Part shown: positions 1-5,953 of the stretch, one piece after another
Position numbering within the stretch: the stretch's first letter is position 1
How the letters are laid out: each line of letters starts with the position of its first letter
Source of the DNA: Treponema sp.
GTDB taxonomy: Bacteria > Spirochaetota > Spirochaetia > Treponematales > Breznakiellaceae
Assembly (NCBI GenBank): GCA_031273405.1
Contig: JAISRW010000264.1
Location: 1 to 8,250 of the forward strand
Direction: 5' to 3'
Length of the DNA stretch: 8,250 bases
Translations under genes and position numbers: made by a program
Notes under the pieces: model-generated
Told to the model about the DNA's origin: nothing
Database searches by the model: none
Seen by the model: only the letters and a program-made list of their open reading frames with translations

Positions 1-5
1 TCCAA

Positions 6-404
6 ATGAACTCATTCCAAGTCCAAATGAACTCATTCCAAGTCCAAATGAATTCATTCCAAGTCCAAATGAACTCATTCCAAGTCCAAATGAACTCATT
101 CCAAGTCCAAATGAACTCATTCCAAGTCCAAATGGATCCATTTCAACTCCAAATGAATTCATTCCAACTCCAAATGAATTCATTCCAAGTCCAAATGGAT
201 CCATTTCAACTCCAAATGAATTCATTCCAAGTCCAAATGGATCCATTTCAACTCCAAATGAATTCATTTCAACTCCAAATGAATTCATTTCAACTCCAAA
301 TGAATTCATTCCGTCTTCAAATGGATCCATTTCAACTCCAAATGGATCCATTCCGGCTTGGAATTGGTTAATTCCGGCTTGGAACGGATCGGTTCCGCGA
401 CGAG
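6..404. repeat. 21-bp tandem repeat array 1
   Basis: Nineteen head-to-tail 21-bp units start at 6, 27, 48 and so on. The core of a unit is ATGAACTCATTCC followed by AAGTCCAA. The first six units are almost identical. From 132 on they alternate with variants carrying ATGGATCCATTTC or ATGAATTCATT. The last units, from 342, drift towards TTCCGGCTTGG, and the units at 363 and 384 are barely recognisable. The left edge cuts the array, so its full size is unknown. The unit length is a multiple of three, so several frames stay open: one reads repeated MNSFQVQ/MDPFQLQ heptapeptides (6-371), another repeated ELIPSPN/GSISTPN, and a reverse frame reads heptapeptides of the GLGMSSF/GVEMDPF kind. This multi-frame openness is expected of any such array and does not show translation. 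The homogeneous left end and decaying right end fit unequal crossing-over or slippage that no longer reaches the array margin. Confidence 0.97.
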
Positions 405-417
405 CCGCGAGGGGGGG

Positions 418-690
418 GGTAAGGTTCGGGGGCGGGAATTTAACGTTAAAGGAAAAAAATTTAAGGTTAGAGGACGGAAGTTTAAGGTTAGAGGATAATG
501 ATTTAACGTTAGAGGGCGGGAATTTAACGTTAAAGGAAAAAAATTTAAGGTTAAAGGACGGGAATTTAAGGTTAGAGGATAATGATTTAAGGTTAAAGCG
601 CGGGAATTTAAGGTTAGAGGATAATGATTTAACGTTAGAGGGCGGGAGTTTAAGGTTAGAGGATAACGATTTAAGGTTCGGGGGCGGGGG
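418..690. repeat. 21-bp tandem repeat array 2
   Basis: Thirteen contiguous 21-bp units share the core TTTAAGGTTAGAGG or TTTAACGTTAAAGG with a variable 7-bp tail (ATAATGA, GCGGGAA, GACGGAA, AAAAAAA). Units start at 418, 439, 460 and every 21 bp up to 670. The sequence is unrelated to array 1 but has exactly the same period. Units fall into classes in a partly repeated order: A-B-C-D at 439-522, then A-B-C at 523-585, then a mixed series. The first and last units both carry the GC-rich variant AAGGTTCGGGGGCGGG, so the array is bracketed by like units. Each unit looks like three 7-bp blocks, the first two similar to each other. Only one forward frame is open here (heptapeptides such as LRLEDND, LTLEGGN, LTLKEKN); the other two have a stop in most or every unit. 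Confidence 0.96.
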
Positions 691-787
691 TTTCAGCTTT
701 CAAACCGTTATGGTAAGCCCCGGCCGGCTATCACTTTTGTTTCTTATCGTTTAAAATAACGGAATAACCGCAAAAGGGAGCGTAAAT

Positions 788-1714
788 ATGGAATATATCA
801 ATCTAGGCAAGACGGACAGCACGGTTTCCAGAATCACCTTCGGCTGCTGGGAAATGGGCGGCGCCCAGTGGGAGTTTAGCGGCGACGAAGCGAATATCAA
901 GGCGATTCATACCGCCCTGGATCGCGGCGTTACCAGCTTTGATACCGCCGAAGGTTACGGCGGCGGCCATTCGGAAGAAGTCCTCGGCAGGGCCCTGGAG
1001 GGCAGACGGAAGGATTGCTTTGTAGCGACCAAGGTTTCGCCGAAAAACCTGCGGGCGGCGGATGTGCGTAAATCCGTCACCGCCAGTTTGAAGCGGCTGG
1101 GTACGGATTATGCGGACCTGTACTATATTCACTGGCCCAATAACGATATTCCCCTGGAAGAGACTATGTCGGAAATGCTCAAGCTCCAAAAGGAAGGGCT
1201 TATCCGGTTTATCGGGGTCTCGAATTTTTCGGCCGCCCTCCTGGAGGAGGCTTTAAAGATAGGACGGGTGGAGGCAATCCAGCCTGAGTACAGCCTCCTG
1301 CAGCGGGACATTGAGGGGGAAACGCTGGCTCTGTGCAAAAAGCACGCTATCAGCGTGATGAGCTATTCTTCAATAGCCAAGGGGATTTTGACCGGCGCCT
1401 TTCATTTCGGCGGCGTTAAACTCAAAGAAACGGATTTCCGCGCTCCCCGGCGGCTTTTTTTGCCGGACCACCTGGAAAAAGAAAAGGAACTGCTGGATCT
1501 GATGAAGGGGATTGCGGAATCGCTTGGTATAACCATCTCCCAGCTTGCCATCGCCTGGCTTTTGCACAAAGAAGGGCTCACGTCCGCCCTGGTAGGCACT
1601 CAGAGCGAAAAGCATCTTCTGGAAAATATTAACGCCCTAGGAATTGCAATTCCTCCTCAGGACATGGCGGCTCTTGACAGGGTAAGTTCCAAGGTCCTGG
1701 CGGCCATTACATAG
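788..1714 (+). CDS. aldo/keto reductase
   Basis: A 308-residue cytoplasmic NAD(P)H-dependent oxidoreductase of the aldo/keto reductase superfamily (single TIM barrel), about the usual length. The catalytic tetrad can be placed: Asp52 (in FDTAEGYG), Tyr57, Lys82 (in VATKVS) and His115 (in YYIHWP). Further family signatures are the N-terminal LGKTDSTVSRITFGCWEMGG, GVSNFS at 143-148, and the cofactor-binding region VGTQSEKHLLENI near the C terminus. The start is ATG with AGGGAG at 775-780, seven bases upstream. The family normally reduces aldehydes or ketones to alcohols. The substrate cannot be told from sequence, and no neighbour suggests a pathway. The GGGHSEE segment after Tyr57 resembles the group of stress-related general AKRs. 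The next gene lies 111 bp downstream. A run of T residues near 1750 has no convincing stem in front of it, so I do not call a terminator. Confidence 0.95.
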   Translation: MEYINLGKTDSTVSRITFGCWEMGGAQWEFSGDEANIKAIHTALDRGVTSFDTAEGYGGGHSEEVLGRALEGRRKDCFVATKVSPKNLRAADVRKSVTASLKRLGTDYADLYYIHWPNNDIPLEETMSEMLKLQKEGLIRFIGVSNFSAALLEEALKIGRVEAIQPEYSLLQRDIEGETLALCKKHAISVMSYSSIAKGILTGAFHFGGVKLKETDFRAPRRLFLPDHLEKEKELLDLMKGIAESLGITISQLAIAWLLHKEGLTSALVGTQSEKHLLENINALGIAIPPQDMAALDRVSSKVLAAIT

Positions 1715-1825
1715 CGGCTGTCCAGCAGTTTGTAAGGTAAACGGGGATTTTTTTTTGGGGGGGCGGCGGGCGGGCGTATAGTCCGCTCTCCGCCCCTTTT
1801 TAGCGGACCTGCCTGAGGGGGAATC

Positions 1826-3397
1826 TTGATTACTATTTTATTGAGGCTTTCCCAAAACGTCGGTTTTTGGGAAAGCCGCCTTAGATTGCTATACATACCT
1901 ATATTCCGGCTGCGCCGCAGGCTCTTCAGTCCCGCCGTCTTGTTAGGCTTTCTCTTGTTCCTTCCCCTCTTTAACGGGTTCCCCCAGACCGGGGCGGCCG
2001 GGGGGAAGGGGAAGGAACTCGCGATCTCCGTCCTGAGCTCCCCGGAAAATCCCGTAACAGGCGGAACCTGGACGGTGACCATACTGGTGGAACATCCGGT
2101 TCCCCAGGAAGTAAGCGTCAGGCCGCCCCGCTTCCCCTCCTCCCTTGTCCTGGAAAGGGTCCGTACCGAATTGAGGCTCCTGACAAAGCCCGGCAGGAGC
2201 GATGAGGCGGGCCCCCCTCCCCATCCGGTCCGCTGGACCGCCGTGGAATTTCTCTTTACCCCCCGGGAGGCGGGAGAAATCACCCTGGCGCCTTTTGAGG
2301 CCGCGGCGGGCGGCAGAAGGGCCGCCACCAGGGAAATAAGCGTCCGCTTCCGGGACGAGGCAGGGGCGGCGCCGCGCTACACCCCGGTCTTCCGCTGGGA
2401 AAGACCGGCATCCCCCTTCACCGCCGGGGAAGCCGGCGAACTCAGGCTGGCCCTGGCCGGCTGGGATCCCAAAAGGCAGGCGCCCAGGGACATCTTCAAG
2501 GGGAAGGCGCCTCTCAACGCCGTCCTTGAGGAGCTCTCCCCCGTCCTTTCGGGAGGGGAATTCATCTATCCCTTAAGCATCATCCCCCTGGAAGAAGGCG
2601 CCGTGGTCCTTGAGTCCTTCTCCTTTCAGTGGGAAGGCCTGAGCCTCCAGGTGCCCTCTCTCTCCCTCCGGGTAAGGCCGGAAGCGGCCGCCCCCCCAAA
2701 GAGCGCCGCCCCTGCCGAAGCCGCCCCTGCCGAAACCACCGGCCCGGGTTCAGGGGACGGCGGCAGGGAACCGGGCCCCTTTCCCGAAACCGGCGGCAGG
2801 GTCTTCCCCTTATTCAGGGCTGAATACGGGCGGATCGTTTCGGAGGTGCGGCGCTGCTGGGAAGAAGGCGGCCGGGCGCGGGCCCTGGCGGAGATTCGGA
2901 GGAAGGAAAGGGAGAGCTGGGCCGGGCCCGCATTGGCCGCCCTCCGCCGTAAAATGGAACAACGCCTCGGGCTCAGCCTCACGGCGGACGAAACGTGGCG
3001 GCCCCGGAATGTTCCGGTCTTTCTCTGGCTCGGCCTCCCCCTCTGCGTTATTGCCGCCGTCCTGCTGCTCCGGCGGCGTTTTTCCGCCGGTTTTTCCGCC
3101 GTAACTTCGGGGAAAACCAGTGGTTATAAAACAAGAGCGATTTTTATCGCCCTGATCTGCATCGCCGCCGCGGCCTCCGCCGTCCGTCTTCTTGCGGAAC
3201 TACCGGGGGGCGCCGGCAAGGCGGTGCTGGAAAAAACTTCCGTTTACAGGGTGCCGGAAAAGCAAGGGGCGGTAAGCGCTCTTTTTAGCGAAGGCCAGCC
3301 GGTAACCATTGGAGCTTCTCGTGGGGAATGGGTATATGTTGAATCCGCGGACGGCAGGGCCGGCTGGGTTCCTGCCGCTTCGGTAATCAGGTATTAG
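1826..3397 (+). CDS. BatD-like exported protein with C-terminal SH3 domain
   Basis: A 523-residue envelope protein that I assign to the BatD family with moderate confidence. Seen: a basic then hydrophobic segment (RLRRR then about 33-50) typical of a signal peptide or anchor; two beta-rich Ig-like segments (about 65-175 and 185-285) separated as in BatD, with FIYPLSIIPLEEG in the second; an Ala/Pro linker (285-325); an alpha-helical basic stretch (330-382); two membrane spans (about 397-415 and 437-456); and a bacterial SH3-type domain (about 467-523, including GEWVYVES and GWVPAASVIRY). The arrangement resembles a BatD body joined to the span-plus-SH3 end of BatE-type proteins. Bat proteins accompany MoxR/VWA proteins in envelope stress or aerotolerance systems, but no batA or batB is in this window. 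The start is uncertain: TTG at 1826 has GAGGGGG just upstream but puts a strong palindrome inside the first codons, and TTG at 1886 would leave a more normal signal peptide. A 7-bp inverted repeat (1781-1787 with 1802-1808) lies just upstream. The Smr gene follows after 13 bp. Confidence 0.65.
   Translation: MITILLRLSQNVGFWESRLRLLYIPIFRLRRRLFSPAVLLGFLLFLPLFNGFPQTGAAGGKGKELAISVLSSPENPVTGGTWTVTILVEHPVPQEVSVRPPRFPSSLVLERVRTELRLLTKPGRSDEAGPPPHPVRWTAVEFLFTPREAGEITLAPFEAAAGGRRAATREISVRFRDEAGAAPRYTPVFRWERPASPFTAGEAGELRLALAGWDPKRQAPRDIFKGKAPLNAVLEELSPVLSGGEFIYPLSIIPLEEGAVVLESFSFQWEGLSLQVPSLSLRVRPEAAAPPKSAAPAEAAPAETTGPGSGDGGREPGPFPETGGRVFPLFRAEYGRIVSEVRRCWEEGGRARALAEIRRKERESWAGPALAALRRKMEQRLGLSLTADETWRPRNVPVFLWLGLPLCVIAAVLLLRRRFSAGFSAVTSGKTSGYKTRAIFIALICIAAAASAVRLLAELPGGAGKAVLEKTSVYRVPEKQGAVSALFSEGQPVTIGASRGEWVYVESADGRAGWVPAASVIRY
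1845..1877. repeat. 13-bp perfect inverted repeat at the BatD-like gene start
   Basis: GGCTTTCCCAAAA (1845-1857) is perfectly complementary to TTTTGGGAAAGCC (1865-1877) across a 7-base loop. In RNA it forms a strong hairpin in the first codons of the gene as called at 1826, where it encodes LSQNVGFWES. The right arm contains GGGAAAG, which could serve as ribosome binding site for the alternative TTG at 1886, so the hairpin could mask it. It may also be a dispersed palindrome or a terminator-like element in the leader. No second copy of the full palindrome is seen in the window. Confidence 0.9.
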
Positions 3398-3410
3398 ATC
3401 AAGATTAGAC

Positions 3411-3890
3411 ATGAATTTCGGAGATATACTGGACGAATGGGACAGGCAAACCGCCAAAACCGCCGGAAAGAAGGGGGCGGCCCGGCCTGGGGTTCAGGCT
3501 GTCGAAAAACGCAATCCTCTTGACGCCTGGCTCATGCGGAACGGGGTCTACGACAAGGACGCCGAAGAGGGGGAAAGCCGCCCCTGCACCGGCGGACGCC
3601 GCCGCCGCCTCCTCCACAAAAAACCCGACGCGGTCATCGATCTCCACGGACTTACTCAGGACGAAGCCTGGGCGGCCCTGGAAAGGTTTTTCGAGAACAG
3701 CCGCCTTGGGAATTGCGAGAAACTCCTGATCATTCACGGCAAGGGCATCCATTCCGCGGGGGAAGCGGTGCTGTCAAAGGTTTCCCGGAAATTTATCGAA
3801 GCCTGTCCCTTTGCCGGAGAAAGCGGCCGCGGTTCCGCCGCCGAAGGAGGAGGCGGCGCAACCTGGGTGCTGTTAAAGGAGCTAAAGTAG
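3411..3890 (+). CDS. Smr-domain protein
   Basis: A 159-residue soluble protein with a C-terminal Smr (small MutS-related) domain. Seen: DLHG at 77-80 followed by LTQDEA, IHGKG at 108-112, and a closing Gly-rich GGGGATWVLLKELK, the three standard Smr signatures. The first 70 residues are charged and probably disordered (MNFGDILDEWDRQTAK, then a basic run RRRR at 63-66), a common arrangement in stand-alone Smr proteins. Smr domains are nucleic-acid nucleases: some act on DNA branches, others cut mRNA at collided ribosomes. Which role applies here cannot be decided. ATG is 13 bp after the stop of the BatD-like gene, which suggests cotranscription. There is no good Shine-Dalgarno sequence in the gap, so translational coupling is possible. 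The start is supported by the N-terminal sequence, which looks like that of treponemal Smr proteins (from memory). Confidence 0.88.
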   Translation: MNFGDILDEWDRQTAKTAGKKGAARPGVQAVEKRNPLDAWLMRNGVYDKDAEEGESRPCTGGRRRRLLHKKPDAVIDLHGLTQDEAWAALERFFENSRLGNCEKLLIIHGKGIHSAGEAVLSKVSRKFIEACPFAGESGRGSAAEGGGGATWVLLKELK

Positions 3891-3902
3891 AGGCTTTCCC
3901 GT

Positions 3903-3947
3903 CGAACCATCGAACCAAAGGTTCGCGGTTCGCGGTTCGCGGTCCGC
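3903..3947. repeat. palindromic CGAACC / GGTTCGC heptamer cluster between convergent genes
   Basis: Two CGAACC copies (3903-3908 and 3911-3916) are followed, after AAA, by three exact tandem GGTTCGC heptamers (3920-3940) and one variant GGTCCGC (3941-3947). The left copies pair with the first two heptamers to give a 12-bp stem with a small internal mismatch and a three-base loop. The cluster lies in the 92-bp gap between the Smr gene and the oppositely oriented PilZ gene, where a bidirectional terminator would be expected. There is no T tract, so a Rho-independent terminator is not a clear call. A second small palindrome, TAACC-GGCG-GGTTA (3972-3985), overlaps the PilZ stop codon. Confidence 0.85.
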
Positions 3948-3982
3948 GGCTGCCTCTGTTGGCGCGTGTTTTAACCGGCGGG

Positions 3983-4756
3983 TTATGCTTGCAATTCGGC
4001 GTCCATTTTTGACTGGAGGCTGGACTGGATAAATGTCCGTATCCGGGTTTTCATAACAGGATCGACGCGCTGGGTAAACAATATCACATAGATCCTGGTT
4101 TCCCCCTCTGTGCGGAAACCGAAGACAACCCCCTCGGCCTTGAGGAGCATGGTCTGGAGCTTAATCTGAATGTTCTGGAAGAGGCTGTTTTTGGCAAGCC
4201 CCGGATCGTCCTCAAAGGCGCAGGAAAACCCGGCGGTGCTGATATCCTTGATGGTCCCGTTTATAAAGGTCCCATTGAGGGGAACGTTTACCGTTGTCGT
4301 GGTTCTCTGGTCTGCGGCCGCCCGGATGTATTTACGCCGGCCTTTGGCGCCGGCGGCTTTCAGGATCTCCAAGATCTGCTTGACCGCCAGGTTAAGATCC
4401 GGTTTTAAGGCCGTACAGCCGCACCGGATGTTCATCCGGTCGAGATACTTCTTGTGCAGGTCTTCGTTATCCTTTGAACAGATGACGCCTATATCCACCC
4501 CCGCTGTTTCCGGCTTCTCCATAACCCCGGCGATCCAGGCCTCCCATTCCGCTTCGCCCATTCCGTCGTTTATGTTCGCGAAAACGATGGAATCGGAGTA
4601 GGTTTTCAGAACCCGCCTCAGCTTGATATGATCCTTGACGGTATAGACTTCGAATTCCTGCTGAACCAACTCCGAAACAATCTGGTTTTGAATAAGCGCC
4701 GAAGGATAGAGAAAAAAGATCTTTCTGCCTGTTATGTCGTCGTTGTCATCAGCCAT
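3983..4756 (-). CDS. pseudo-receiver / PilZ domain protein
   Basis: A 257-residue cytoplasmic protein when started at MADDNDDITGRKIFF. The PilZ domain occupies about 138-257 and has both c-di-GMP binding motifs: R-x-x-x-R as R141 to R145 (RRKYIRA), and D171-I-S173-T-A-G176. The first 135 residues have the alternating strand and helix pattern of a response-regulator receiver and end in LKPDLNLAVKQILEIL, matching the usual receiver Lys-Pro and last helix. The acidic residues after strand 1 are replaced (FFLYPS), and strand 3 ends IVFANIND without the usual phosphoacceptor Asp, so it is probably a non-phosphorylated pseudo-receiver. The likely role is a c-di-GMP effector for motility or envelope control. 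The frame stays open to 5017, but that extension overlaps the divergent apbE start and reads as low-complexity sequence, so I chose the Met at 4756. No clear Shine-Dalgarno precedes it. A TATTAT (4764-4769, minus strand) only 7 bp upstream could be a -10 element for a near-leaderless message. Confidence 0.82.
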   Translation of the reverse strand: MADDNDDITGRKIFFLYPSALIQNQIVSELVQQEFEVYTVKDHIKLRRVLKTYSDSIVFANINDGMGEAEWEAWIAGVMEKPETAGVDIGVICSKDNEDLHKKYLDRMNIRCGCTALKPDLNLAVKQILEILKAAGAKGRRKYIRAAADQRTTTTVNVPLNGTFINGTIKDISTAGFSCAFEDDPGLAKNSLFQNIQIKLQTMLLKAEGVVFGFRTEGETRIYVILFTQRVDPVMKTRIRTFIQSSLQSKMDAELQA

Positions 4757-4870
4757 ATCATGAATAATACTCGATAACAGCGGTTTTGCCAGTAGCGGCG
4801 CCTCTGCGGCCCCGATTGCAAGACCCAAAGCAGACCGTGCGGCGGCATCCCCGGCGGAATCCGGGCCGGC

Positions 4871-4888
4871 GGGGATTTTGAAATCCCC
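4871..4888. repeat. inverted repeat in the PilZ-apbE divergent region
   Basis: GGGGATTT (4871-4878) and AAATCCCC (4881-4888) form a perfect 8-bp palindrome with a two-base centre. It lies 26 bp before the apbE ATG and 115 bp from the PilZ start, within the shared upstream region. The symmetry fits a dimeric regulator site. As RNA it would fold only with a widened loop. A TATGAT at 4896-4901 could be an apbE -10 element, but no matching -35 is found. Confidence 0.5.
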
Positions 4889-4913
4889 CCGTCTGTATGA
4901 TACTATGACTATC

Positions 4914-5924
4914 ATGAAGCTATTTTCCGCTCTTATCCTGTTTTTGCCGCTCCTGTTTTCAGGCTGTCCCAGGGGCGGCGGGCCTGAAAGCGCGTTTGTT
5001 CTGGGAACCCTCTGCACCGTCGACCTCTACGGACAGGGAAGCCGGGATCTGTACCGCGCTGTTTTTGAGCGCCTAGGGGAACTGGAAGACATACTCAGCG
5101 CCAACCGGGAAGGCACGGATCTGGACCGGGTCAACCGGGGCGCCGGCAAAGAAAGGGTCCCGGTAAGGCCGGAGCTTATCGATCTCCTCAAGCAGGCCCT
5201 TTATTACGCCGAACTGAGCGGAGGCGCCTTCGACCCCTCGGTGGGGCCCCTGGTGAAACTCTGGGGCATAGGAACGGACGCCCCCCGGGTCCCCTCGGGC
5301 GGGGAAATCGGGCAGGCCCTTGCCCTGGTTGACTACAGGGATATCGAGATAGACGAAGCCGGGGGAACCGTTTTCCTCAAGCGCCGGGGAATGGCCCTGG
5401 ATCTGGGGGCCGCCGCCAAAGGCTATGCCGCCGACGAGGCAGTCAAGCTCCTTGCGCGGAGAGGAATCAGGCGGGGGATCATCGACCTGGGGGGGAATAT
5501 CTTTGCCTACGGCGAACGGGAGCGGGGGAGACCCTGGCGCATCGGCGTCCAAGACCCCGGAGAACACCGGGGCGCTTACATCGGCGTTCTGGAGCTGAAC
5601 AATAAAAGCGTGGTCACTTCCGGGGTTTACGAGCGCTATTTTGAAGAAGACGGCCGGCGCTATCACCACATCCTCTCCACCGAAACCGGCGGGCCGGCGG
5701 AAACGGGGCTCCTTTCGGTTACCGTTGCCGCCGGTTCCTCAACCGCCGCCGACGCCCTTTCCACCGCCGCCTTCGCCCTGGGCTGGGAAAGAGGCCGGCG
5801 CCTCATCGAGACCGTTCCCGGGGCGGGGGGCATCTTCATATTTGAGGATCTGAGCGTCAGGCTCACCCCGGGAATCAGGGATACATTTTCGTTAACCGGC
5901 CCTGACTACCGGTTAGCGGAATAG
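4914..5924 (+). CDS. apbE: FAD:protein FMN transferase, lipoprotein (ApbE/Ftp)
   Basis: A 336-residue exported lipoprotein that moves FMN from FAD onto Thr residues of redox subunits such as RnfG/NqrC-type proteins; treponemal homologues (Ftp) can also hydrolyse FAD to FMN and AMP. Seen: a lipoprotein signal peptide with lipobox LFSGC (Cys18 lipidated), then the ApbE landmarks GTLCTVDLYG, SGGAFDPSVGPLVKLWGI, ALDLGAAAKGYAADEA (about 161-175), GIIDLGGNIFAYG, VTSGVYERYF and the metal-binding ADALST motif (Asp280, Thr284). The usual HIIDPxTG reads HILSTETG here. The start is ATG 4914 because it gives a compact lipoprotein signal; an upstream TTG (4878) and ATG (4905) are in frame, and none has a clear Shine-Dalgarno. 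It is divergent from the PilZ gene and converges on rny with a 29-bp gap. No flavoprotein substrate is encoded nearby. Confidence 0.93.
   Translation: MKLFSALILFLPLLFSGCPRGGGPESAFVLGTLCTVDLYGQGSRDLYRAVFERLGELEDILSANREGTDLDRVNRGAGKERVPVRPELIDLLKQALYYAELSGGAFDPSVGPLVKLWGIGTDAPRVPSGGEIGQALALVDYRDIEIDEAGGTVFLKRRGMALDLGAAAKGYAADEAVKLLARRGIRRGIIDLGGNIFAYGERERGRPWRIGVQDPGEHRGAYIGVLELNNKSVVTSGVYERYFEEDGRRYHHILSTETGGPAETGLLSVTVAAGSSTAADALSTAAFALGWERGRRLIETVPGAGGIFIFEDLSVRLTPGIRDTFSLTGPDYRLAE
5891..5917. terminator. candidate 3' end hairpin of apbE
   Basis: GTTAACCGG (5891-5899) can pair with CCGGTTAGC (5909-5917): nine pairs including one G-U, around a 9-base loop. It lies in the last codons of apbE, 37 bp before the end of the convergent rny gene. 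There is no T tract, so it may only stabilise the transcript end rather than terminate. The 29-bp gap itself holds no better stem. Confidence 0.25.
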
Positions 5925-5953
5925 CGGCCGCCCCTCCGGCATCCCTTTTCGGG

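Larger units (their letters stand above)
2..754 (+). other. uninterrupted open frame across both arrays
   Basis: Reading from position 2, 250 codons are free of stops until TAA at 752-754. No start codon is seen before the left edge; the first ATG in frame is near 713. In array 1 the frame gives proline/serine-rich heptapeptides (ELIPSPN, EFISTPN, GSISTPN). After a short Trp/Arg/Gly-rich linker it gives charged heptapeptides of the form L-x-L-E/K-x-x-N/D in array 2, then a non-repetitive tail ending in LSLLFLIV. If translated, this would be the C-terminal part of a repeat protein whose start lies to the left. Against that, array 1 is open in other frames too, unit-to-unit differences in this frame are mostly amino-acid changing, and the non-repeat part is only about 120 nt. 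The frame-preserving junction is suggestive but not proof of a gene. Confidence 0.25.

Noticed and set aside
6..371. A 121-codon ATG frame encoding MNSFQVQ-type heptapeptides as a gene
   Set aside because: It is a by-product of the 21-bp repeat: every unit supplies an ATG, other frames are open too, and there is no ribosome binding site that is not part of the repeat. Kept only as part of array 1.
418..690. Array 2 as a CRISPR array
   Set aside because: Units are contiguous 21-bp repeats without unique spacers, and no cas gene is present.
1741..1760. T-run after the aldo/keto reductase as a Rho-independent terminator
   Set aside because: The T-run is followed by a G-run and no stable stem precedes it.
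1657..2328. A 223-codon minus-strand frame opposite the BatD-like gene
   Set aside because: No recognisable domain; it overlaps the end of the reductase gene and the body of the BatD-like gene. GC-rich genes in this window often leave such antisense frames open.
1843..3900. GAGGCTTTCCC at 1843-1853 and again at 3890-3900 as a dispersed repeat pair
   Set aside because: An 11-base match is expected by chance several times in a sequence of this size, and the second copy lacks the matching right arm.
4757..5017. An 87-residue N-terminal extension of the PilZ protein
   Set aside because: It overlaps the signal peptide region of the divergent apbE gene, contains low-complexity Ala/Pro sequence and would precede the natural start of the receiver-like domain.
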